This document shows, piece after piece, positions 54,437-64,000 of a stretch of DNA of 64,000 nt. Source of the stretch: Pomphorhynchus laevis (lineage: Eukaryota; Acanthocephala; Palaeacanthocephala; Echinorhynchida; Pomphorhynchidae); the NCBI GenBank assembly GCA_012934845.2, contig WNNJ02001180.1, forward strand, positions 124,001 to 188,000, written 5' to 3'. How positions within the stretch are numbered: position 1 is the stretch's first letter; each line of letters begins with the position of its first letter. The notes under the pieces are model-generated. The model had not been told where the DNA came from. It did no database searches and saw only the letters and a program-made list of their open reading frames with translations. Position numbers and translations under genes: made by a program.

Positions 54437-54796
54437 CTCTAAGCAAGAGGTGTCAAACACGCGGCCCGCGTACTGCATGCGCCCCCTTTATAATATCTCA
54501 CAGTATAAAAATTTTATATTTTGTAATTTAAAACTAGAATCAACGATCAAGTTTTATAGAGAATCATACTAAAAAGATTTCTTGCTCTCAGAAATGAACC
54601 CCTTACTTTGACTGCCTTATAGAAGAAAAGATTCGACATCAAGTTTTAAACAAAAATAAATAAAAGGTGAATTGCCATCGAAAAATGCGTATATTTAAAA
54701 GATAATTTTTTAAGATCATATTCTTGTATGTGGTGAGAATGAAATTTGTTAAAAAATGGTCCAAGCCTATAGGAGCTTAGCATCCCTGCTCTAAGC
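54437..54796. mobile_element. hAT-like MITE with an 8-bp target-site duplication
   Basis: ctctaagc occurs at 54437-54444 and again at 54789-54796, enclosing 344 bp. The left end, aagaggtgtcaaacacgcgg followed by cccgcg, matches the widespread hAT end of the type caggggtgtcaaactcgcgg. The reverse complement of the right end, cagggatgctaagctcctat, is a worn version of it. Eight-bp duplications are the hallmark of hAT transposition. There is no coding capacity. It lies in the EF-hand gene intron. Confidence 0.7.
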
Positions 54797-54799
54797 TAT

Positions 54800-55380
54800 A
54801 GCGGTACGGTGACTAATCTGCTCGTATCTGTAGAGTACTCCATTTTTATTTATTAAAACCACTGTCAACTATCTGAAATCGTGGTATAAAAATGGTTAAA
54901 AAATAGTGCAGAAATAGTTACAGTTCAACAAAAAGCAAAAAAATATAGGTGAAATTCAACGAGAAGCATAAATAATAATATTTTAAATGAAACTCAGAAA
55001 TAGAAAGCAAACAAATAGAGATGAAATTCAACGAGAAGCAGAAATAATAATTTAAATAATAATATTTAAAATGAAACACAGAAATAACTAAAAGTTAAAG
55101 ACAAACATTAAAATTTTTAAAAATATCTGTTTTAATTAAAATAACTGTAAATTTTAAGCATTATTTTGATAAAAACTGATTAGCGAAGCCAACAGATTAT
55201 AAAATTACTGGTTCTCTAAATAAATAATTTAAATTTATTGTGTTATAAAAATAATTCGGCCAATAGATATAAACGCAACGAATCTTATAAATTAAATAAA
55301 AATTGAAGTTTTAAATGTAATTTTTATTTTTGTTGTTATTTTATTTTTCGTTAATATTTAGCTTGTTGCTGGTCTACGAT
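54800..55380. other. Intron sequence, AT-rich, no gene seen
   Basis: Contains a loosely repeated phrase (gtgaaattcaacgagaagca at about 54951 and gatgaaattcaacgagaagc at about 55020, each followed by agaaataataat-type sequence, spaced about 70 bp). No coding signal. Confidence 0.45.
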
Positions 55381-55389
55381 TGATGTTGG

Positions 55390-58300
55390 CTATTATTGTG
55401 GCTCACCACACATCGTGCCCGCCATTCTGTCTCGTTTCTCAATAACCAACATCCATTAATCAAAATCACATCCACCAACCTCCACAATCCTTCCACTCAT
55501 AACCATTCCTCACATCGCTTGCCACACTCTGTATTATCCATATCCTCTTTGTCTCACGCTGGCGAACCTACTTTCTTCATATCCTCAACTCACAGCTCTC
55601 CTATCGTGATCTCACCCACTCACGTCACTCTTCCTCCTTTACGGAAACGTTTCTCTTCTCGCGATCCTTGCGTCATCGTCACTAATATCACTCCTTCCGC
55701 ATCATTATCTCCACAGGTACGTCTCGACCACGATGTTTCCACCTTCAGATCCATCCTCTCGTCTCTTGTTCCAACTAATAAAACATCCTTTTTCAACGAC
55801 ATTTCTCCTGTCGCATTCATCCGCTTAAAAATCTTCTCACTATAATCCTTTTTAGCCCCTCTTATGAAACTTGTATTCAAGCATCGCTTTCACGCCTCCT
55901 ATATACTATCCCAACGATTTAAAAACATCCACTCTTCAGCAACTAACATTTACCCCGATTGCACCCTTCCGAAATCGCTCAACTCTCTTCTGCCCGCATC
56001 AAAAAACGCCGTAGCAAATAGACGGCGAAACATCTCTCTCCATCCGAAACATCCACGAAAATTTTCAAGTTGTTCACAACCGACCCAAAATTCGATGACG
56101 CTCCATCATCCATATGTGTCTTCTCCGCTAGCATCTATCACCACTAAAACGGTTTCCGCCTCGGCCTCCTCAACACTAGATATATTCTACATAAATCTTC
56201 TTATCATCAACCTATTTAAGAAGCAATCCATCGATCTCTTCTGTCTCATCGAATACTGGCACTCCGATTCCGATGACCTCCCCATTCGCCGTCTGATTTC
56301 TGTCGGTTGCTCACTAGTCGAATCAGCCCGCCTCCTCAACTCATCCTATTCTAAATTATCTATCACTCCCCTATCAGTCCTTGCTTTTTTGAATTGCTCA
56401 CTTGTCGTTCTTCTAGCCAAATCATTCTGGATCTCACAATTGTAAACCGTCCTTGTTCATCTGCTCTTACCTCCTTATTTTTTACTGAACTCGCTGACTT
56501 CCAATCCCACTGTTCTTTGTTCTCCAACGCTTCAATCGTTCATGGTGACTTCAACATGCGCCTCGATCGCTCCTATTCCACTGATTCCATCCGGTTCACC
56601 AACACTCCATCAAACTAAAACTACAAAATCATCTCAACTGCCCCCACACATATCCTGACGGGGCTCTTGACATCATCATTGTCCCCGATCGTTTTACTGC
56701 CTACACCTCACTGTCAATCTCCGATCCTGGTCTATCCGATCACTTTCTCGTTGGCTCTGCCTTGCTCAAATCGTCTACATCCACTCCAACAATAACATAA
56801 TCCCCTCCTCACGATCTTGCCTTTTTTTAGAATCTGAATTCACATCCACTCTCGATATCCTCTTGCCATTCAAGCCTCACACTCACCGTCGCTTGCACCG
56901 CGCCACCTTGTTTGACATTCAATGCCTACTTTCAAAGCGTCGACTCCGTTATGCTTTTCGATTCTATCACCGCTCTCTCAGACGTGAATTCCGCTTGCTC
57001 ACTCCGACTCTCAGTAATTCCTACCTTGTTCTTCGCCGGTATCATCTCAACCCACTACGTACCAAATGCAAGTCTTTCTGGCATACTTTTAACTCAATTC
57101 TTGCTCTCTCCTCTTCGTCGTGCAACATCAATCCCAATAATTATTCGTAATATCTCCAAATTAAAGTATTCACATTGCTATATCACTCCGTCGTCTCAAT
57201 CCTAACACAATCTTCCCCACTTCGCATCATGCTCCCATAATTCTTTAATCGTCTCCGTCTCACATGTGGAAGTTTCATCTGTCCTAATGTCATTGACTAA
57301 CAAAACCTCACCTGCCGATCCCTATACTTAAATCCATATGCTCATCGATATCCTCTTTCCTCATCACCTTGTTTAACTCATCCATCCGTAGTCGTATTTT
57401 CCCTTTACACAGGAAATCCACCATCGTTCGTCCCATTTTTAAGAAACAATCGATCAACCCCTCCCTTATTTATAGCTATCGCCCCATTTCACTCCTCCCT
57501 ACTCTTTCTAAGATCTTAGAACGCCTTATTTTAATACAGATCAACGTGTATATCTCTTCATTTAATCTGTACCATCTTTAACGATAAGCTTTCCGCTCTA
57601 ATCACTCCATCGAAATTGCCTGAATGAAAGTTTACAATGACCTACTTATTTCTCGTGACAGGGTTCTATTTAGTGTTCTTATCTCCCTCGATATCTCCTC
57701 CGCCTTCGAGGTCGTCAACAACTACATTCTCTTTTCTCGCCTTCGTTATAGTTACGGCTTTTATTTCTCATCCGTAGAATGGTTTGCCTTATATCTATCC
57801 GACCGTTCCTTTTGAGTCTGTTCTAATTCATCATCCTTCATTCACATCCCTATTCTCTGTGGGATCCCACAATATTTAGTCCTAAGTTCCCTGCTTTTCT
57901 CTCTACTGATTGGCGATCTCTTTCCATTTTCCAAACCTTACTCCTTTAACGTCATGCAATACGCCGATATACGATATCGCCTTTTCTGCCTCCAACTGTA
58001 TTGCTTCTATCTACAAACGTTTCTCCCATCTTCATCTCGTTCTGAACTCATACGAGTTCGAAATAATGTGGATCCTCCCCCGTCAACTTTACATATCTCT
58101 TCCCCCTGTATCATTTGCCTCATCAATAATCCCCATAGTCTATAATATCACTTTATTATGCTTCCATTTCGATGATCACCTTTCTCTTAAACCATTCGTC
58201 TGTGACAAGGTCCGCTCGTCTAACTTAATTCTCCATGACATTCGCCGTATCCGCCTTTTATCGACTTCCGTTCTTGTTTGTCTTTTCTTTCATCGCTCCT

Positions 58301-58830
58301 ATTCCCTAAAATAGATTACTGTCTGAGCCTTTTCGACAATTCTCAAAAATCCATCATCCTAATCCTACAAAACATCATCAACTCCGTCGTTCGACTGCTC
58401 CTACGTCTATGTCGCTTCGATCACACATCCACACATCGTGCCCAACTCGCCTGGTCCACCATCTACATCCTCATCCAACTCCGCTTTTTTCATGTAACTT
58501 TTCGTCTCATCGCCGTCGGCTCCATCGCTCAACCTCCATTTCTTAGACAACAATCGCTCCACCTCTATTTCGCTGTGTTCCCGTCATTCCCTCTTACTTC
58601 ACATTCCCAATTCCTCCAACAACTACGGTCGGTCTCCGATCCTTCCTCATCGCTGCCCTACTCGCCTGGAATCAGCTCCCTCTCGACGTCCACAACGCTC
58701 CCTCCTTTATCACATTCAAATACTGCCTTCGTTCCCACCTTTCCACACATGATTTTTATTTTTGTTCTTTTTTGTTTATTCGTGGTCATGTAAGCGTCGC
58801 CTTCGCGCATTTGCCACGTAAAAATAAATC
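55390..58830 (+). mobile_element. LINE E copy 6, the longest LINE E copy, decayed
   Basis: ORF1-like start at 55396-55845 (no cysteine cluster). Endonuclease remnants at 56190-56780 (IDLFCLIEYWHSDSDDLPIRR, VHGDFNMRLDRS, GLSDHFLV). RT remnants at 57430-58000 (IFKKQSINPSLIYSYRPISL, LISLDISSAFEVV). C-terminal tail (RFDHTSTHRAQLAWSTIYIL, about 58420-58480). Ends gcatttgccacgtaaaaata (58809-58828). The coding strand is strikingly poor in G and A. Frames are broken many times. It lies in the EF-hand gene intron, opposite in direction to the gene. Confidence 0.8.
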
Positions 58831-59485
58831 CTTTTTTAATACATGCTCACTATTCTTAAAATCATGATACTCCCTAATTATCAGGCAATACTTTTTATAA
58901 CCGTTTATGGGTGCGAGCCATAAATTCATATATAGTGCAAACTACGTGAACTCAGTCAGCTGATCTAATTTGTAGGCAAATAAGCATTATAGGATGAAGA
59001 CCAGAATGCACGAAACTGCCTGACGTTTCAACAAACTCGTTAGATTATGATAATAATCAAATCCATATCGAATCTATTTATTGAAGAATCGTGATTAATT
59101 TAAATTTAATCTTAAAATTAACCCCAAAAATAAATTTTCATTACATTTTAATCTTATCTATATAATTTACCATGTGCCGTAATTAATATAACTAAAAGAT
59201 ATTAATTATAATTTATCACATATTCAATATTTAAGAATATTAGATATTAATTAGCTGTTATTTTTGTAGTTTCAGCTAATTATTATTGCTGTTACTGCTA
59301 ATTATTATTGTTATTAACAGCTAATTATTATTGTTATTAGTCCAGTGATAACAACAAAGCCAAAAACTTTTGATTCAGCTTTATTTAATATTCGTTTTTT
59401 TTGTATTAAATGGAACAGTTATAGTCTGCAAAAGTCTGTTCATGATATTCACCTTTTATAGATACTATGAAATATAACAATTAAT
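58831..59485. other. Intron sequence, AT-rich; short repeat at 59279-59345
   Basis: No gene. Near 58950 the words gtgaactcagtcagctgatct resemble the edge motif of the 35-37 kb repeats. At 59279-59345 agctaattattattg recurs three times with gttatt-type spacers. Confidence 0.45.
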
Positions 59486-59620
59486 TATATCGATTAAATA
59501 TATAATTTAATGGATATATTAAACTATAGCGATTAAATATATAATTTAATCGATATATTAAACTATAGCGATTAAATATATAATTTAATCGATATATTAA
59601 ACTATATCGATTAATAAAAT
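59486..59620. repeat. 41-bp tandem repeat of palindromic units beside the exon 1 donor
   Basis: The unit gcgattaaatatataattta followed by atcgatatattaaactata recurs at a period of about 41 bp, three to four times. Its core attaaatatataatttaat is self-complementary. The array ends about 35 bp from the EF-hand exon 1 splice donor (59653), on the intron side. Confidence 0.8.
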
Positions 59621-59653
59621 TTCAACAAGTTGCAAGATTCTAACGAGCCTTAC

Positions 59654-59915
59654 CGACATCCGAGCGAATATTTCGTATTATTTCACTAAACGTAGAGTGT
59701 GTCAGTCTTCCCGATGGGCAGTAAATATAAAACAATTTATGTAGTTGGTTAATTTGATCTTTAGAATAGTGAGTTCGATTGCATAGCTGTCGAATCTCCT
59801 TATCGCTTAATGTGGACTGTGTTCGGTAACGCAACTTTGCGCCAACATTGTGTTCATCCTCTATAGTTAATTTTGTGGACGACGGAACAGTTGCTATTCT
59901 TTTCTTGTTTGACAT
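59654..59915 (-). CDS. NCS/KChIP-type EF-hand protein, exon 1
   Basis: Start ATG at 59913-59915 (MSNKKRIATVPSSTKL). The exon ends DV plus one base at 59654, followed by gtaagg, a strong donor. It carries the first, non-binding EF-hand of the family: YSKDQINQLHKLFYIYCPSG and RLTHSTFSEIIRNI, matching the conserved LxxLFxxxCPSGxLxxxxFxxIY of neuronal calcium sensors, where a CP in loop 1 abolishes calcium binding. Joined to exon 2 (49402-49817) the phase matches (G plus TT) and the protein is 225 residues. No glycine at position 2, so no N-myristoylation is expected, unlike classical NCS-1 or recoverin; some KChIP-like and calaxin-like proteins also lack it. Role: calcium-dependent regulation of an unknown membrane or cytoskeletal target. 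Confidence 0.75.
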
Positions 59916-60024
59916 CCGGTAAATTTCAATAATATTCTTACATTAATTTTAATGTAAAATATGTTTGTCATGGTTACAAGCATTCATTTTTATATTAAAT
60001 TATTATCTTACGAGTTAAGATAAT

Positions 60025-60480
60025 AATCTCAGCCTTTTCGCAAATTCTCCAAAATCCATCATTCTACCCCTACAACGAATAATCAACTCCGCCTTTCGAG
60101 TGATCTTTCGCCTCCGTCGCTTCGACCACACATCCACATATCTTGCCCAACTCTCCTGGCCCACCATCCACATCCGCATCAAACTCCGCCTTCTTCTCGT
60201 AACTTTTCGTCTCATCGCTGTCGACTCCCCATCGTTCATCAACCTTCCTTTCTTAGACGACACTTGCCCCACCTCGCTGTCGCTGCGTTTCCGTATTTCT
60301 CTTTTACTCCACGTTCCCAATTACTCCAAAACTTCAGTCTCCGATCCTTCCTCGTTGTCGCCACACTCGCCTGGAATCAACTACCTCTCGACGCCCGCCT
60401 CGCTCCCTCCTTTATCACATTCAAACACCTTCTCGACACATGATTTACATTTTTGTTTCGTTGTGGTCATGTAAGCCTGG
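60025..60480 (+). mobile_element. LINE E copy 7, C-terminal fragment
   Basis: Open from about 60100: RLRRFDHTSTYLAQLSWPTI, RIKLRLLLVTFRLIAVDSPS and LPFLDDTCPTSLSLR, then SLLLHVPNYS with a frameshift after it. It ends at tcgttgtggtcatgtaagc, before the gcatttgccac signature. The protein is very close to copy 5 (RRFDHTSTYLAQLSWLTIHI), so these two are probably from a recent subfamily. It lies just upstream of the EF-hand gene. Confidence 0.85.
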
Positions 60481-60580
60481 AAAATTACAATGATTTTAAT
60501 TTTCTGAGGATTCTAACAGAGGTTAGCGAAATATAAAAAAAAAGTTCTTTTCTTTGATCCAGCTCTAATAATTATTTATC
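60481..60580. mobile_element. Foldback MITE, copy 2 (partial)
   Basis: Contains gaaaattac / aattttctg of the inner palindrome, ggttagcgaaatat, and the outer end tttgatccagctctaataat, in the same order as copy 1 at 17000-17090. The opposite arm is missing, replaced by the end of LINE E copy 7. Confidence 0.65.
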
Positions 60581-62039
60581 AATAATGGATAAGTATCAAC
60601 TATTTAGAATATAGTAGTATTAGGTACAGATGAATACTGGAGTTTTCGAAAACTTGTAAAATAGTTTTTCCTTTTTCATTATCTCCTAATAATCTGTATT
60701 TAAATGAGTTTAAGGCATTTAAATATTAGTTTAAATGCATTTTTCTGTATAAACTAAAAATCTGGATTGCTGCTTTTCCAAAATAGAACGTTTGTTGGGT
60801 CAGAAATTTTAAGTTTGCTACTTATTATATATTTTTCCATGTAAATATTATCAATATAAAAATAAAATCGATAACAAATAAAACACAAGAAGAACACGTT
60901 TTTAAAAACATTTTAGGATTAATAACATATGTAGGATTTAGCAAATGTTTAGTTACAGTTTTTGTAAACTGAAACAATTTTCCTTTCCTGGTGATGCTGG
61001 CAGTTGCCAGCATCAATTATATTGGCAACCAATTATATCATTATGAACCAATTTGCACGAATTTAAAACAGTACGCCACGACATCTACCTGTAAGAGTTT
61101 AGGGCATATCATTTGGTGCTGTTGCTGCATTACTGAAAGTATATCAATCACTTCCAATAAGTGGAAGTTATTCCAAAAGGATTTCAACCTTGCATATTTT
61201 ATTATTTAAAGCTTTGTAGAAAATGGTTGTCGCCAATAACTAAAGTATTAATTAGAATATGGCTATTATTCAGAAATAACTACAATATTAAACTACAGGC
61301 TATTATATTTTGTAAAAATCAAGTGTCATTTGGCTAAATCACATACTTCACTGCCAGGAATAATCATTCAGATACTTGTGTTTATAAAGTTGACGTTTCG
61401 GATGTTTGTATTTCAACTGACCTTGATCTTTATCTCGTTTATTTGGTTCATTGTCTGGTGTTTATCTGTTATAATCTACTCTTGTATATTCCGTTCTTAC
61501 ACCTGATCGTTCGTTTGTGCACCTCGCGGAAGTTTCACATATTTTTATACATTTTTTAAGTTTCACATTTTTATACATTTTTTAAGATTTTAAACATTTT
61601 TATACATTCGGAATAAAATTAATTTCTTGGTTTTTGTAAATTTGTGAATAGAACTCAATTTGACAAATTCAGGACAAATCTACACATTATCTCAAATATC
61701 TGATAGGTGTCTTATGTATTGCCATGATTTTTAGGCATTGATTCTAATGTAACACATTCAGCTCATCCCTTATCTCTTAAAGGTTTCATCTGTCTGTCTT
61801 TCCATAAGTTTTGCTTTAAGAAAAATAGCGTTAAGAATATCTTAGTCAATACATTTTATAAACTTTGAATATTTTCATGTATTTTAAGATTTCACACATT
61901 TTTATACATTTGGAATAAAATTAATTTCTTCGTTCCTGTAAATTTACAAAACTTAAAAAAAACTAAATGGATATTTTCAATCCTTATATGATGGTTTAAA
62001 ATCCATTGTATACAGTTTTGTTTCTGTTTGTTGTATTTA
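60581..62039. other. Intergenic; palindrome at 60993-61014 and a dispersed direct repeat at 61550-61945
   Basis: No convincing gene. gatgctggca / tgccagcatc (60993-61002 and 61005-61014) is a perfect inverted repeat. The stretch 61030-61210 is less AT-rich but has no recognised product. catttttatacatt, followed by aggaataaaattaatttctt-type sequence, occurs at 61585-61635 and again at 61890-61935. Confidence 0.45.
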
Positions 62040-62440
62040 TAAATTTATTTAATAAATTTAAGATTATTTGGTAAAATGCATTTGAACCATTTGGCATCAA
62101 AGGGTGTTTAGCTTAGAATAATTTGAAATGATCCAAAATAGTTTGAAGCTGCATTTTTATCAATCAATAACAAATCTATCGATTTCAAGATCAATAAGAA
62201 AATTTAATTTTCACATAATTTAATCTATTGATTAGATTAAGAGGATATTATAAATTATAAATTAATTTAATAAATTTAAGATTATTTGGTAATTTGATAG
62301 TTTAAACAAGAATACATTTAAAGTGAGTAAAATGCATTTGAACCATTTGGCATCAAAGCGGTTTTTAGCTTAGAATAATTTGAAATTATCCAAAATAGTT
62401 TGAAGCTGCATTTTTATCGTTGCTTATCAATTTTAGATAA
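62040..62440. repeat. Direct duplication of about 140 bp upstream of MPDU1
   Basis: The stretch from aatttaagattatttggtaa (62055) to gaagctgcatttttatc (62160) recurs at about 62270-62420, with an extra segment of about 40 bp (tttgatagtttaaacaagaa and following) inserted in the second copy. The shared part includes aaatgcatttgaaccatttg and ttagcttagaataatttgaa. The second copy ends about 70 bp before the MPDU1 start, so it covers the likely promoter/5' UTR. Confidence 0.85.
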
Positions 62441-62488
62441 TTTAATCTACTGATTAAATTGTGATTAAATTATCGCAGCGTTTAACGG

Positions 62489-63301
62489 ATGCCCAAAGCA
62501 TATGAAAACATATCAGAAACTGCAGCATTCTGTATGCAACAATTCAAAGGCCTTGATTGGATTAGGAGATCATCAATTCTGCCACCAGAATGCATAGAAA
62601 AATATTTTATTCAAGGAAATTTTGCGGATATACAGTGTTTCCGTTCAATTCTAAGTCGTGTGTTTGGATATTTGATTATAATTTGTTCCGGCTTCATCAA
62701 GTTACCGCAGATTATAACGATATGGGGAGTGAGAAGCGCTGATGGTGTAAGTCTACTCTCTGAACTTTTGATGCTATGCTCAATATTCGGAAATTTAACA
62801 TATGGATTTACTCATAATTTACCGTTACCTGCATACGGAGATTCATATTTCCTATTTCTTCACACTGCATTTATAATTCTAATGATAGTGAATTATAGTA
62901 ATCTAAAATTTCGTCGAAACATTTCACTGGTGTTCCTCCTGATATCAACCGGACTGTGTGTTTTATTATTTACCAATCTCCTTCCAAAGCTAATTGCTCA
63001 ATTCGTTATAGATACATCAATGGCATGTGCGGCAGTTAGTCGCTTATGGCAAGCCTATGTCAACTGGCGTAATAAGAGCACAGGACAGCTGTCTAGTACA
63101 ACCACAATCCTGATAATATTGACGACGTTCAGCAGAATATTCACATCAATGCAAGATGCTGATAACTATACCACCATAACATTCATTTTAATATGCGTTT
63201 TAAATATCATTCTACTTTATCAATTAGGATACTATTGGAATTACTCTCCTAAAACAACATCGTCAGCGTCGAATGAACAATTTGATAAAAAGTCAGATTA
63301 A
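62489..63301 (+). CDS. MPDU1: MPDU1, mannose-P-dolichol utilization defect 1 homologue
   Basis: A 270-residue protein in one exon. MPDU1 is an ER membrane protein needed for use of dolichol-P-mannose and dolichol-P-glucose in N-glycan precursor, GPI anchor and mannosylation pathways; it belongs to the PQ-loop family. Seen here: LSRVFGYLIIICSGFIKLPQ, with the first PQ loop at residues 71-74, then SADGVSLLSELLML; NLPLPAYGDSYFLFLHT, matching the conserved PFSSWGE segment; a second repeat SRLWQAYVNWRNKSTGQLSS (residues 184-203), then FSRIFTSMQD (214-223), matching human LARIFTSIQE; and a polar C-terminal tail. Seven hydrophobic segments. Human MPDU1 is 247 residues; the extra length is at the N-terminus. 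The first ATG gives a sensible start, although a spliced 5' leader is possible. Confidence 0.93.
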   Translation: MPKAYENISETAAFCMQQFKGLDWIRRSSILPPECIEKYFIQGNFADIQCFRSILSRVFGYLIIICSGFIKLPQIITIWGVRSADGVSLLSELLMLCSIFGNLTYGFTHNLPLPAYGDSYFLFLHTAFIILMIVNYSNLKFRRNISLVFLLISTGLCVLLFTNLLPKLIAQFVIDTSMACAAVSRLWQAYVNWRNKSTGQLSSTTTILIILTTFSRIFTSMQDADNYTTITFILICVLNIILLYQLGYYWNYSPKTTSSASNEQFDKKSD

Positions 63302-64000
63302 TTTGTTTATTCACTTATTTTTGATTTTCGGTTTATGATTCTCGATTATGTAAATTAAATGGAAAACAGATATTCACTAAAATGCATTTTACAATTGTTT
63401 TTCAATAGATTTTATCAAAAAAATACCCTTGAAATTAAAAATAATTCATTTTTAAGCAACTTTAATAATTTAAAAAATTACTTTATAACTCAATTTGTAA
63501 AATAAGTTGTTATTCTTTAAGAGATATTTTACCAAACTATATCCATCAACCCAAATTACAATCCGTTTGGTTTTAATGTCAGCATTTTCATTTCAATTGA
63601 GTTATGAGACCAATTAACACATTAAATGCTTTTGGAATAAGTTTTATTTGGCAAAATATTTTATCAAATAAAGCTAATAAATCACGAAAAGTGTTTGACT
63701 CTACGACACTTTCTGAACATATACGATGTCTGAACACACTAAGACAGTGCGTTTTCTACCGATCGTTCTAATGGCAACAAATAGTTCTGCGTTGTGCTAC
63801 TAACTTATTTTTGAAGAAACAGTAATTTATTGTCTTTACATTCCTGGACATAATTATCGAATTATATCTTTTTGACAAATTATACTAAACTCCTAATTCA
63901 CGAGAACCATAAAAAAGAAACTTTAAACAAACTCAAAATTAAGAAAAAAATATATATCCAGAGATCAACAAAAAAGTCCTCATACTAGCATTTCTAAGAA
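63302..64000. other. 3' flank of MPDU1, no gene seen
   Basis: AT-rich sequence. aaataaaa-type polyadenylation words appear within 100-350 bp of the stop. Nothing else was recognised up to the window end. Confidence 0.4.

Noticed and set aside
60991-61209. 72-codon plus-strand ORF with a cysteine run (WCCCC)
   Set aside because: It starts inside a palindrome, has a non-ATG start in the frame given, and has no recognisable family.

Overview
This is AT-rich nuclear DNA from an invertebrate animal. Four host genes can be named with reasonable confidence, all of types shared across animals: a TTI1-like HEAT-repeat protein, the selenocysteine elongation factor eEFSec, a neuronal-calcium-sensor-type EF-hand protein and the dolichol-sugar factor MPDU1. 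At least one host intron has GT-AG borders and a matching phase and is close to 10 kb long. The repeats (CR1/L2-like and Jockey/I-like LINEs, Penelope-like pieces, Ty3/gypsy fossils, foldback and hAT-like MITEs, a tRNA-derived SINE) also fit a metazoan. I cannot name the species; LINE family C (see below) recalls flatworm and other lophotrochozoan CR1 elements, but that is only an impression.

Layout. 1-2000: minus-strand Jockey/I-like LINE (A1) running off the left edge, with a 33-bp tandem repeat at its 5' side, head to head with a decayed plus-strand relative (A2, 2016-5890). 6070-7870: AT-rich repeat block (R), a Penelope-like fragment (P) and a 5'-truncated LINE C with a 28-bp target-site duplication. 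8829-8963: a possible microprotein or terminal exon. 9161-13460: the best-preserved LINE (B), with ORF1 carrying an 8-cysteine cluster and ORF2 with endonuclease and RT. 14446-15860: decayed LINE E. 16938-17090: foldback MITE. 17757-24068: TTI1-like gene on the minus strand with a non-LTR element (F1) and a SINE between its two coding blocks. 24180-27870: Ty3/gypsy fossil. 28031-28429: unknown minus-strand ORF. 28925-32800: 3' end of LINE A3, a second LTR fossil with a Penelope-like fragment inside it, and LINE A4. 33049-34632: eEFSec, uninterrupted. 35140-36840: cluster of hairpin-bearing repeats in both orientations. 37130-41840: inverted counterpart of the 6-7.9 kb block, with LINE D inserted in it. 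42950-48260: LINE E copies and LINE scraps, plus a candidate terminal exon at 44882-45083. 49402-59915: the EF-hand gene, whose 9.8-kb intron holds LINE E, element F2, another LINE remnant and a hAT-like MITE. 62489-63301: MPDU1.

The host genes do not form a functional cluster: eEFSec serves selenoprotein translation, MPDU1 serves ER glycan assembly, TTI1 serves PIKK-kinase maturation, and the EF-hand protein is a calcium sensor. The window is mainly informative about its repeats. The clearest new observations are an 8-cysteine cluster with identical spacing in two different retroelement families (B ORF1 and F2), an inverted duplication of a repeat block about 30 kb away, and a minisatellite that appears to have arisen at a LINE/flank junction. 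No protein-level homology search was possible; family names rest on motifs read by eye.
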